From Candidatus Komeilibacteria bacterium RIFCSPLOWO2_02_FULL_48_11 (lineage in GTDB: Bacteria; Patescibacteriota; Patescibacteriia; UBA2169): DNA of 5,142 nt. A program made the translations under genes and the position numbers. Location of the stretch: assembly GCA_001818435.1 (NCBI GenBank), contig MHKO01000046.1, forward strand, positions 1-5,142, in the 5' to 3' direction. Under the pieces are notes generated by a model. The model saw nothing but the letters and a program-made list of their open reading frames with translations, searched no databases and had not been told where the DNA came from. Each line of letters starts with the position of its first letter. Position 1 is the first letter of the stretch. Shown one piece after another: positions 1 to 4,665 of this stretch.

Positions 1-37
1 AAAATGCCTTTCAAATTGCGGAAAAATACCATGCCGA

Positions 38-50
38 GGCGCTTTGCGCC
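38..50. repeat. Short GC-rich hairpin left of the tRNA
   Basis: GGCGC and GCGCC arms (38-42 and 46-50) enclose a TTT loop. The hairpin is embedded in a direct repeat of GCCGAGGC (33-40 and 48-55). It stands out from the AT-rich sequence around it and resembles, in size and design, the palindromes found inside the coding genes of this window. It is not followed by a T-run in either direction, so it is a poor intrinsic terminator for the tRNA transcript. I see no supported gene in 1-86. Confidence 0.45.
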
Positions 51-86
51 GAGGCAACATCTTTCAATTTCGCTGAATGTAAAACT

Positions 87-177
87 TGGCGGAGAGGGAG
101 GGATTCGAACCCTCGAGCGCCGATGAGGCGCTACGCGCTTTCCAAGCGCGCGCACTAGGCCTCTATGCGACCTCTCC
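87..177 (-). tRNA. trnS: tRNA-Ser (anticodon GGA), CCA encoded
   Basis: The minus strand folds into a class II tRNA. The acceptor stem pairs GGAGAGG (177-171) with CCTCTCC (97-91), followed by discriminator G (90) and a genome-encoded CCA (89-87). The anticodon arm has CGCGC and GCGCG stems around the loop TTGGAAA, giving anticodon GGA, which reads serine codons UCC and UCU. The variable arm is long, AGCGCC pairing with GGCGCT around a 5-nt loop, as expected for tRNA-Ser. The T arm is GAGGG-TTCGAAT-CCCTC. The gene starts 17 nt after the stop codon of the PIN toxin upstream on the same strand. It may therefore be processed from the toxin operon transcript, or use a promoter in the toxin's 3' end: a TTTAAT box at 190-185 is suitably placed, but I see no convincing -35. 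Confidence 0.96.
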
Positions 178-194
178 ACTCTGGATTAAAAACA

Positions 195-602
195 TCAAAG
201 CAACTCAACTCTAATCTCTTTCACTCTCTTCAATTCTTTGTCATTGGTAATGAATTTTTCGGCCCCAAAATCTATGGCCGTGGCCACGTGAATGGCATCC
301 GCTGTTTTAATATTGTAACAAGCGCATAAATCCGACGCCAACTCTACCACCGACTCATTCATGTTTTTAATAGTCAAATTAGGAAAACTGGCCAAATATT
401 CTCGATAATAGCGAGCTAAATCAAAGCGGCCTTGTTTTTTCGGACCGGTTAATATTTCAATCATGCCGATGCTGGCCATGACAGCTGGCAGTTTCCCGCT
501 TTCCACGGCTTCCAGAACACTCTTGGCGCTGGACAAGTACTGCTGATTGCGTTCCAAGAGATAAATCAAAATAACTGAATCAATGCCAATTATTTGCTCC
601 AT
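195..602 (-). CDS. vapC: PIN-domain toxin, VapC-type RNase
   Basis: A 135-aa protein of the usual length for VapC toxins, which are Mg-dependent single-strand-specific RNases that block translation by cutting tRNA or rRNA. The acidic PIN residues are all in place: D8 in GIDSVILIYLLE, E49 in IGMIEILTG, D102 in KTADAIHVATAI and D121 in ITNDKEL. The TADAIHVATA segment is especially typical. The ATG at 602 overlaps the end of the antitoxin gene by 13 nt. No Shine-Dalgarno sequence precedes it, so translation is probably coupled to that of the antitoxin. A tRNA-Ser gene starts 17 nt after the stop. Toxin class is seen directly; the RNA target cannot be told from sequence. Confidence 0.93.
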   Translation of the reverse strand: MEQIIGIDSVILIYLLERNQQYLSSAKSVLEAVESGKLPAVMASIGMIEILTGPKKQGRFDLARYYREYLASFPNLTIKNMNESVVELASDLCACYNIKTADAIHVATAIDFGAEKFITNDKELKRVKEIRVELL

Positions 603-841
603 AGAGTGCGATCAGCGCGCATGTCTTTAATATACTTATCCGCGCCCCCGAGTGAACGCCACACTTCCTGCCCTAAACCCTCCAGCGTCTGGACATAACT
701 CTTTGGCTGTTTGAGTAAAATCGCTCGGTTGTCATCAAGCGGGTAAAGGGCGACATTCATGCCGGCCTTGAGTTTCATTATCTGCCGCACCACTTTCGGC
801 ACCACTATCTGATGTTTACTAGAAAGTTTAGTCGTATTCAT
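590..841 (-). CDS. vapB: AbrB/MazE/SpoVT-family antitoxin
   Basis: An 83-aa protein with an N-terminal swapped-hairpin AbrB DNA-binding domain at about residues 2-46. The characteristic pattern is visible: KLSSKHQIVVPKVVRQIMKL followed by KAGMNVALYPLDD. The C-terminal half (about 50-83), ending in DKYIKDMRADRTLW, is the kind of amphipathic tail that such antitoxins lay across the PIN toxin's active site. It is the first gene of a two-gene operon and overlaps the toxin start by 13 nt. Family knowledge predicts that it neutralises the toxin and that the complex represses the operon; the inverted repeat over its promoter (844-889) fits this. The ATG at 841 is the only sensible start, although it has little Shine-Dalgarno signal. 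The name vapB follows from the PIN partner and not from a specific subfamily match. Confidence 0.92.
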   Translation of the reverse strand: MNTTKLSSKHQIVVPKVVRQIMKLKAGMNVALYPLDDNRAILLKQPKSYVQTLEGLGQEVWRSLGGADKYIKDMRADRTLWSK

Positions 842-843
842 AA

Positions 844-889
844 GTTTTACTTTAGTTTATTCGTTTTACATTTTAGACTAAAGTAAAAC
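844..889. promoter_or_regulatory. Inverted-repeat operator over the AbrB/PIN promoter
   Basis: Two perfect 13-bp arms, GTTTTACTTTAGT (844-856) and its reverse complement (877-889), lie 20 bp apart, 33 bp centre to centre or roughly three helical turns. One arm fills the -10/-35 spacer and the other abuts the start codon. A further GTTTTAC copy lies between them at 863-869, giving three copies of the heptamer (third inverted) spaced 19-20 bp. An 11-bp palindrome, TTTAG-A-CTAAA, sits at 872-882. The placement predicts repression by the antitoxin or toxin-antitoxin complex. The repeats are seen; binding is inferred. Confidence 0.75.
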
Positions 890-898
890 GAAAGTCAA
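870..898 (-). promoter_or_regulatory. Sigma-70-type promoter of the AbrB/PIN operon
   Basis: On the minus strand TTGACT (898-893) is followed after exactly 17 nt by TAAAAT (875-870), each one mismatch from the consensus hexamers. Transcription should begin near 863, leaving a leader of about 22 nt that lacks a good Shine-Dalgarno sequence before the ATG at 841. Confidence 0.75.
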
Positions 899-941
899 AT
901 AGAGGATAGTTTTGCAGTTTAACAAAAATCGCGGTAAATGG

Positions 942-987
942 AAAGGGGATGGCATCAATTCTTTTTGAAGATACCATCCCCTTTTTT
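942..987. terminator. Hairpin terminator after the sigma-like gene
   Basis: AAAGGGGATGG (942-952) pairs with CCATCCCCTTT (974-984), and three more pairs form after a single C/A mismatch (954-956 with 970-972). The hairpin begins about 8 nt beyond the leftward sigma-like stop at 992. For leftward RNA the tail is only UUUCCAUUU. In the rightward direction the stem runs into T6 (982-987), a better U-tract, although no rightward gene is present. It is probably bidirectional and ends the ppsA/sigma-like transcript. The remaining sequence from 899 to 941 holds nothing I can name. Confidence 0.75.
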
Positions 988-991
988 GTGC

Positions 992-1381
992 TCAGCCGTC
1001 GGCTGCGTCATGACGCTCCCTCCCCTTATGGCATAAAAACTCCTCAAAAGCTTTCTGAATACATTCAACAGCGTATTCGGAAAACTTCTCCTGCTTTTCC
1101 CATGTCAAAATAGCTTGGCGAACAGCCTGCTGGCCGATCTTCATGGCCTGCTCCAAAACCAGGCCTTGCAACTGGTACTGTCTTGCCATGAGCAGGATGG
1201 TCTGTAAATAGCTATTCGCCAAAACCACCAAATGACTTTCCTGCTTGGGTGTTCCTTGTTTAGCGGCTCTGACTAAAGCCGCTTCTTGGACGCGAGACAA
1301 ACCGCGCGGGTACCTAGAGAAGTTGTGAAAATCGGGAGAAGCCGGACCGGCTCGGATGTGGTACTGCGCCATGATTCTCAT
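992..1381 (-). CDS. Small sigma-70 region 1.2-2-like protein, regions 3 and 4 absent
   Basis: A 129-aa protein that aligns in register with the core of primary sigma factors. Residues 28-50 (LSRVQEAALVRAAKQGTPKQ) match region 1.2. Residues 51-70 (LVVLANSYLQTILLMARQYQ) match region 2.1, compared with the usual L-EANLRLVVSIARKYQ. Residues 73-95 (GLVLEQAMKIGQQAVRQAIL) match region 2.2, and 98-116 (EKFSEYAVECIQKAFEEFL) match 2.3/2.4, usually KFSTYATWWIRQAI. It has lost the two region 2.3 tryptophans and the acidic pattern of DLIQEG, and has no region 3 or 4 DNA-binding domains. The start is set at the ATG at 1381 because AAGGAGG lies 6 nt upstream; a TTG six nt earlier abuts the Shine-Dalgarno. 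It lies 46 nt after ppsA with no clear promoter between, so the two are probably cotranscribed. It could be a degenerate sigma factor, a core-polymerase-binding decoy or regulator, or an unrelated helical protein. The last seven residues and stop come from palindromic sequence (993-1016). Confidence 0.6.
   Translation of the reverse strand: MRIMAQYHIRAGPASPDFHNFSRYPRGLSRVQEAALVRAAKQGTPKQESHLVVLANSYLQTILLMARQYQLQGLVLEQAMKIGQQAVRQAILTWEKQEKFSEYAVECIQKAFEEFLCHKGRERHDAADG
993..1016. repeat. Twin palindrome forming the 3' end of the sigma-like gene
   Basis: CAGCC-GTC-GGCTG (993-1005) abuts a perfect 12-bp palindrome, GCGTCATGACGC (1005-1016). Read leftward they encode the final residues RHDAADG and part of the TGA stop. 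The pattern of two adjacent short palindromes repeats at 3312-3342 inside ppsA with different sequences. Confidence 0.6.
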
Positions 1382-1387
1382 GGCCAA

Positions 1388-1394
1388 CCTCCTT
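1388..1394 (-). promoter_or_regulatory. Shine-Dalgarno AAGGAGG that fixes the sigma-like start
   Basis: AAGGAGG lies 6 nt before the ATG at 1381 and directly adjoins the alternative TTG at 1387, so the ATG is the start. It is the only strong ribosome binding site in the window; the other genes have weak or no Shine-Dalgarno signal. Confidence 0.85.
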
Positions 1395-1427
1395 ATTAAA
1401 GGACGTTTGTGAAAGGGCGTATTGGTT

Positions 1428-3908
1428 TTAGGCGGCCTTTTCTGCTTGGGCCACCCGGCGGATTACTTTAATGATTGAATCTGGGGTCAAGGACATGCTG
1501 TCTATTCCCTCTTGAGCCAGCCAGGCCGCGAACTCAGGATAGTCAGAAGGCGCCTGGCCGCAAATACCAACTTTGCGATGGTGCTTTTTGGCTATCTTAA
1601 TTAAATCAGAAATCATTTTTTTGACCGCCGCGTTATTCTCGTCGTAAATATGGCTCACCAGCTCGCTATCACGGTCAACGCCCAGAACCAGTTGCGTTAA
1701 ATCGTTGGAACCAATGGAAAATCCGTCAAAAATTTTACAAAATTCTTCAGCCAAAATAACGTTTGAAGGAATCTCGGCCATCACATACACTTCCAATCCC
1801 GCCCCTTGTCCGCCTCTGGCGGAGCGCTTCAAGCCATGTTTAGCCATCACTGAGAGGACTTTTTTGCCTTCCTCAATAGTGCGGCAAAACGGCACCATAA
1901 TCTTGATGTTCGTCAATCCCATCTCTTCGCGCGCTTTTTTCATGGCCCGGCATTCCAAGATAAACGCGGCCAGATAATTCGGGTCATAATAGCGCGAGGC
2001 CCCGCGCCAGCCGATCATGGGATTGCCTTCTTTAGGCTCGAACTCCGCGCCGCCAATCAGGTTGGCATATTCGTTGGTTTTAAAATCAGATAAGCGCACA
2101 ATCACGTCTTTGGGATAAAACGCGGCCCCGATCCGGCCCACGCCTTCGGCCAATTTATCAATGAAAAACTGTGATTTGTCTTTATAGCCAACTGTCAAAG
2201 CCGTGATTTTGGCTTTGGCCTCCGCATCCTTAAGTTTATTAAAATTGATTAACGCCAAGGGATGGGCCTGAATATAAGTGTTGATGATAAACTCCTCGCG
2301 CGCCAAACCCACGCCGCTATTCGGGATGAAAGAATCGCTGAAAGCTTTTTCCGGGGAAGCCAGGTTCATCATAATACTAGTGCGCGTCTTGGGCAGGGTT
2401 TTTAAATCAATCTTGGTGATTTTGTAATCCATCTTGCCTTTATAAACAAAACCCACGTCGCCTTCGGCGCAGGATATGGTGGCGAGCTGGCCGCTTTTTA
2501 AAACTTCCGTGCCATTCTTGCTTCCCACAATGGCCGGAATGTCCAATTCGCGCGCCACAATAGCCGCGTGGCAAGTGCGGCCACCGGCGTTGGTTACGAT
2601 TCCGGAGGCTAATTTCATCACCGGCTCCCAGTCCGGGTCAGTCATCTCGGTAACCAAAATCTCGCCGGCCTTAAAATGTTCAAGTCCGGCCACGTCTTTA
2701 ATGACATGAATCTTGCCTACCCCGACTTTACTGCCAACCGCCTGGCCGGTAATTAAAACTTGCCCCCGTTTCTTGATTGTATATTCAGAGAGCGTATGAA
2801 TATCGCGCCGGGACTGCACTGTTTCGGGCCGGGCCTGGACAATATAGAGTTTTTTGTCGCGCCCGTCTTTGGCCCATTCAATATCCATTGGTCGTCCGTA
2901 ATGTTCCTCGATGATTACGCCGGCGCGCGCCAGTTCCAGAACTTCGCTGTCTGACAACGAAAGACGGCGAGCTTCTTCGGCTGGAACCGGCACATGTTTG
3001 GTGGGATTGGTTTCGCCGGCCGCGTAAACCAATTTTTCCTGCTTGGCTCCGATTTTCCGCTCAATAATGGGCTTGAAGTTGGAGCCGGACTTAAGTCCGG
3101 CTCCCTTTGATAGAAGCGGCTTGAAAACATAATACTCATCCGGGCTCACCTGGCCTTTGACAACCAGTTCCCCCAGGCCGTAAGAAGAGTTTATTAAGAT
3201 AGCATCCCTGAATCCGGATTCAGTATCAATGGTGAACATCACGCCGGCTGTGGCCAGGTCCGAGCGCACCATTTTCTGGACACCCACAGAGAGAGCAATT
3301 TTCTGGTGCTGCCAGCCAGAGGCTGGTCCGCCTTTGGCGGACTTATCAACTCGATAAGATATGGCGCGGTCAGTGAACAGCGAGGCCATACAGCGCTTGA
3401 CCGCGAGCAATAATTCCTCTTCCCCGCTGATATTCAAATAGCTTTCCTGCTGTCCGGCAAAAGAAGCATCCGGCAAATCTTCAGCCGTGGCCGAGGACCG
3501 CACCGCCACATCAATCAAAATATCCCCTCTCCCTCCCAGGGAGAGGGTAGGGTGAGGGTTGGAGGAACGACGATACTTAGCTGACAACTTGCGGTACGCT
3601 TCAATAATCTCCTTATTCAAATCCTCCGGAAACTCGGCCTCTAAAATCGCGGAGCGGATGTTTTTGCCGCGACTGGCTAATTGCCGCATATTTTTGGTAT
3701 CCAGGCCTTTAAGTTCTTTATGAATCGCCTCGTTGATGCCGGATGACTCCAAAAAATACCGGTAACCCGCGGCCGTCACCGCGAATCCGTCAGGAATCCG
3801 CATCTTCTTGCCAAGTTTTTGGACCATCTCCCCTAAACTGGCATTCTTGCCGCCCACGAGAGGGATGTCTTTGATGGAGAGTTCATGGAATAATTTTATG
3901 TATTTCAT
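1428..3908 (-). CDS. ppsA: Phosphoenolpyruvate synthase
   Basis: A cytosolic enzyme converting pyruvate, ATP and water to phosphoenolpyruvate, AMP and phosphate, the entry step of gluconeogenesis from pyruvate. Three domains are visible. The N-terminal ATP-binding domain (about 15-365) has LVGGKNASLGEM and VRSSATAEDLPDASFAGQQ, with R137. The swivelling domain (about 385-490) has GGRTCHAAIVAREL, with phosphohistidine H447. The C-terminal barrel (about 500-820) has GWRGASRY (R635), AEIPSN (E712), SIGSNDLTQL (D736) and GICGQAPSD (C783, the expected acid/base cysteine). The catalytic set is complete, so the enzyme should be active. At 826 aa it is longer than E. coli PpsA (792 aa). The extra residues sit at four places encoded by palindromic repeats: about 117-129, 190-199, 269-276 and 696-700. 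The ATG at 3908 has no Shine-Dalgarno and lies 29 nt after the upstream toxin stop, so it may be read through from that operon. A weak promoter candidate is TTGATG (3957-3952) with TAAACT (3935-3930). MTDPDWEP favours synthase over pyruvate phosphate dikinase. Confidence 0.97.
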   Translation of the reverse strand: MKYIKLFHELSIKDIPLVGGKNASLGEMVQKLGKKMRIPDGFAVTAAGYRYFLESSGINEAIHKELKGLDTKNMRQLASRGKNIRSAILEAEFPEDLNKEIIEAYRKLSAKYRRSSNPHPTLSLGGRGDILIDVAVRSSATAEDLPDASFAGQQESYLNISGEEELLLAVKRCMASLFTDRAISYRVDKSAKGGPASGWQHQKIALSVGVQKMVRSDLATAGVMFTIDTESGFRDAILINSSYGLGELVVKGQVSPDEYYVFKPLLSKGAGLKSGSNFKPIIERKIGAKQEKLVYAAGETNPTKHVPVPAEEARRLSLSDSEVLELARAGVIIEEHYGRPMDIEWAKDGRDKKLYIVQARPETVQSRRDIHTLSEYTIKKRGQVLITGQAVGSKVGVGKIHVIKDVAGLEHFKAGEILVTEMTDPDWEPVMKLASGIVTNAGGRTCHAAIVARELDIPAIVGSKNGTEVLKSGQLATISCAEGDVGFVYKGKMDYKITKIDLKTLPKTRTSIMMNLASPEKAFSDSFIPNSGVGLAREEFIINTYIQAHPLALINFNKLKDAEAKAKITALTVGYKDKSQFFIDKLAEGVGRIGAAFYPKDVIVRLSDFKTNEYANLIGGAEFEPKEGNPMIGWRGASRYYDPNYLAAFILECRAMKKAREEMGLTNIKIMVPFCRTIEEGKKVLSVMAKHGLKRSARGGQGAGLEVYVMAEIPSNVILAEEFCKIFDGFSIGSNDLTQLVLGVDRDSELVSHIYDENNAAVKKMISDLIKIAKKHHRKVGICGQAPSDYPEFAAWLAQEGIDSMSLTPDSIIKVIRRVAQAEKAA
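1809..1823. repeat. In-frame palindrome TCCGCC-TCT-GGCGGA in ppsA
   Basis: Six-bp arms (1809-1814 and 1818-1823) surround a 3-nt loop. Read leftward it encodes S-A-R-G-G (696-700), in the stretch KRSARGGQGAGLEVYV, where E. coli PpsA has the shorter KRGENGLKIIM. It is the same core as the copy at 3327-3341, which encodes S-A-K-G-G. Two related copies in one gene argue for a dispersed element. Confidence 0.75.
3081..3104. repeat. Perfect 24-bp palindrome in ppsA
   Basis: GGAGCCGGACTT (3081-3092) is followed with no loop by its exact reverse complement (3093-3104). It occupies exactly eight codons, residues 269-276 (GAGLKSGS), between VFKPLLSK and NFKPIIERK. E. coli PpsA joins the equivalent segments through a short linker (KPTLAANRP). 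The codon-exact boundaries and perfect symmetry point to an inserted element rather than ordinary coding drift. Confidence 0.85.
3312..3342. repeat. Double palindrome in ppsA
   Basis: CCAGCC-AGA-GGCTGG (3312-3326) shares its last base with GTCCGCC-TTT-GGCGGAC (3326-3342). Read leftward they encode S190 to W199 (SAKGGPASGW), lying between ISYRVDK and the conserved IALSVGVQ. E. coli PpsA has a shorter segment there (HQGYDHRGV). The right half carries the TCCGCC/GGCGGA core also found at 1809-1823. Confidence 0.8.
3525..3560. repeat. CCCTCTCCCT/AGGGAGAGGG palindromic repeat inserted in ppsA
   Basis: Ten-bp perfect arms (3525-3534 and 3538-3547) around CCC are followed by the tail TAGGGTGAGGGTT (3548-3560). 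This layout matches a dispersed bacterial repeat that often appears in translations as NPHP-L-GRG strings. Read leftward it encodes residues 117-128 (NPHPTLSLGGRG), between KLSAKYRRSS and DVAVRSSATAEDLPD. E. coli PpsA passes from QLSADDENAS directly to FAVRSS here. The reading frame is kept intact. Confidence 0.85.
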
Positions 3909-3937
3909 TTATTGAATTTTTTATTGGCTAGTTTATT

Positions 3938-4363
3938 TTAATTACCAGCTCCATCAAGAACAGGTACGATTCTTGAATATCGTTTCAGATGCAAGTCAAA
4001 ACTGGCAATCGCGTCCGCACCAAAAAATTCAGCAGACGCTATGAGCGCGCAATCCGCAAAACTGATATTTTTAGTTTCAGCTCCGTAAAAATGCTCCATG
4101 GCAGCGCGTTCAATAGCCTCATCACTGTAAACTAATTGTACCGCCTTATCAGCACATATCTCATTATAAAACCCGACAGCCCTCTTTTTGTGCCCCTTCA
4201 TGCTCAAAATAGTTAACACCTCATATAAAATTACGTTAACGATAACAATCCCGCCGTAGCGAGATTGAATGTAGCGAGCCAGTTCAACCGCTACCGCATG
4301 CTTTGCGTCTTGAGTATCCAAAAACGAAATAATAACATTAGAATCAATTGCTATGCTCTCCAT
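3938..4363 (-). CDS. vapC: PIN-domain toxin, VapC-type RNase
   Basis: A 141-aa PIN protein of normal VapC length, expected to be a metal-dependent RNase toxin. Acidic residues are D7 in MESIAIDSNVIISFLD, E48 in ILYEVLTIL, D104 in SFADCALIASA and D123 in ASFDLHLKR, the full PIN set. I chose the ATG at 4363. It places the first aspartate six residues from the N terminus, as is normal in the family, and gives a 20-nt overlap with the antitoxin gene. A TTG at 4414 and an ATG at 4375 are in frame upstream but would add residues of no PIN character. No Shine-Dalgarno is visible, so translational coupling is likely. It differs clearly in sequence from the PIN toxin at 195-602. ppsA starts 29 nt after its stop. 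Confidence 0.9.
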   Translation of the reverse strand: MESIAIDSNVIISFLDTQDAKHAVAVELARYIQSRYGGIVIVNVILYEVLTILSMKGHKKRAVGFYNEICADKAVQLVYSDEAIERAAMEHFYGAETKNISFADCALIASAEFFGADAIASFDLHLKRYSRIVPVLDGAGN

Positions 4364-4628
4364 ACACGATAGCATCAATATTACTGGATAGGTCTCCGCC
4401 CAGAGGTCCGGCAAGTTTTTCTAAATCAGAAAATGTTGTAATTTTCTTGCCGTCAACCATAATGCCAATTTTCTTGCGCTGGGCGGAATCAGCATGCGTA
4501 TAATGCACATTCAATGTATTACGGATTAGTTCTGCCAGGCTCTTGTCTTCCTCTAAAGCTCTACGCTTTAACGCTTTATGAAGAATAATAGGTAATCGCA
4601 CGTTTGTGGTAATAAATGTCGTAGGCAT
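4344..4628 (-). CDS. vapB: Ribbon-helix-helix (CopG/Arc-like) antitoxin
   Basis: A 94-aa protein. Its N terminus fits a ribbon-helix-helix DNA-binding fold: a strand TNVRLPIILHKAL (about 8-20), then a helix RRALEEDKSLAELIRNTLN (about 22-40). The KSLAELIRNTL stretch is typical of CopG-like antitoxins. The C-terminal half (GKKITTFSDLEKLAGPLGGDLSSNIDAIVYG) would bind and inhibit the toxin encoded by the overlapping next gene. A promoter and repeated ATTGTAT motifs lie directly upstream, predicting autoregulation. The ATG at 4628 is near the predicted transcription start, so the mRNA may have almost no leader. The symbol reflects pairing with a PIN toxin. Confidence 0.87.
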   Translation of the reverse strand: MPTTFITTNVRLPIILHKALKRRALEEDKSLAELIRNTLNVHYTHADSAQRKKIGIMVDGKKITTFSDLEKLAGPLGGDLSSNIDAIVYGEHSN

Positions 4629-4632
4629 AGTA

Positions 4633-4655
4633 ATACAATTGTATCATTGTATGAT
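4633..4655. promoter_or_regulatory. ATTGTAT repeat operator over the -10 box
   Basis: A perfect 12-bp palindrome ATACAATTGTAT (4633-4644) covers the -10 box. ATTGTAT occurs directly at 4638-4644 and 4646-4652 and inverted at 4633-4639. ATCAT-TGT-ATGAT (4643-4655) forms a second small dyad. Closely spaced short repeats are what ribbon-helix-helix antitoxins usually bind, so repression by the antitoxin complex is inferred. Confidence 0.65.
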
Positions 4656-4665
4656 GTTTTGTCAA
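4638..4665 (-). promoter_or_regulatory. Promoter of the RHH/PIN operon, nearly leaderless
   Basis: A consensus -35 TTGACA (4665-4660) is followed after 16 nt by TACAAT (4643-4638). The expected start of transcription, around 4632-4630, is only a few bases before the ATG at 4628, and there is no Shine-Dalgarno. The -35 begins next to the tandem repeat at the end of the upstream gene. Confidence 0.75.

Noticed and set aside
1..60. Minus-strand ATG at 60 open to the left edge (20 codons)
   Set aside because: It lies just downstream of the tRNA, has no ribosome binding site, and much of it is the hairpin repeat. There is too little sequence to support a gene.
3..158. Open plus-strand frame entering from the left edge and reading WRRGRDSNPR across the tRNA
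   Set aside because: The peptide is the familiar antisense translation of a tRNA T-arm and acceptor stem. The upstream part is repeat sequence and no homology can be claimed.
1382..1387. TTG at 1387 as start of the sigma-like protein
   Set aside because: It directly adjoins the AAGGAGG, leaving no spacing. The ATG at 1381 has the proper 6-nt distance.
2459..2469. Small CGCC-TTC-GGCG dyad in ppsA
   Set aside because: It encodes part of the conserved SCAEGD motif present in PpsA proteins generally, so it is coding constraint or chance and not an insertion.
1705..3139. Several 60-90 codon frames antisense to or out of frame with ppsA
   Set aside because: They are shadows of a strongly supported long gene, with no start signals or recognisable domains.
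4364..4414. TTG at 4414 as start of the right-hand PIN toxin
   Set aside because: It would add 17 residues before the PIN fold and lengthen the overlap with the antitoxin gene to 71 nt. The ATG at 4363 fits family length.
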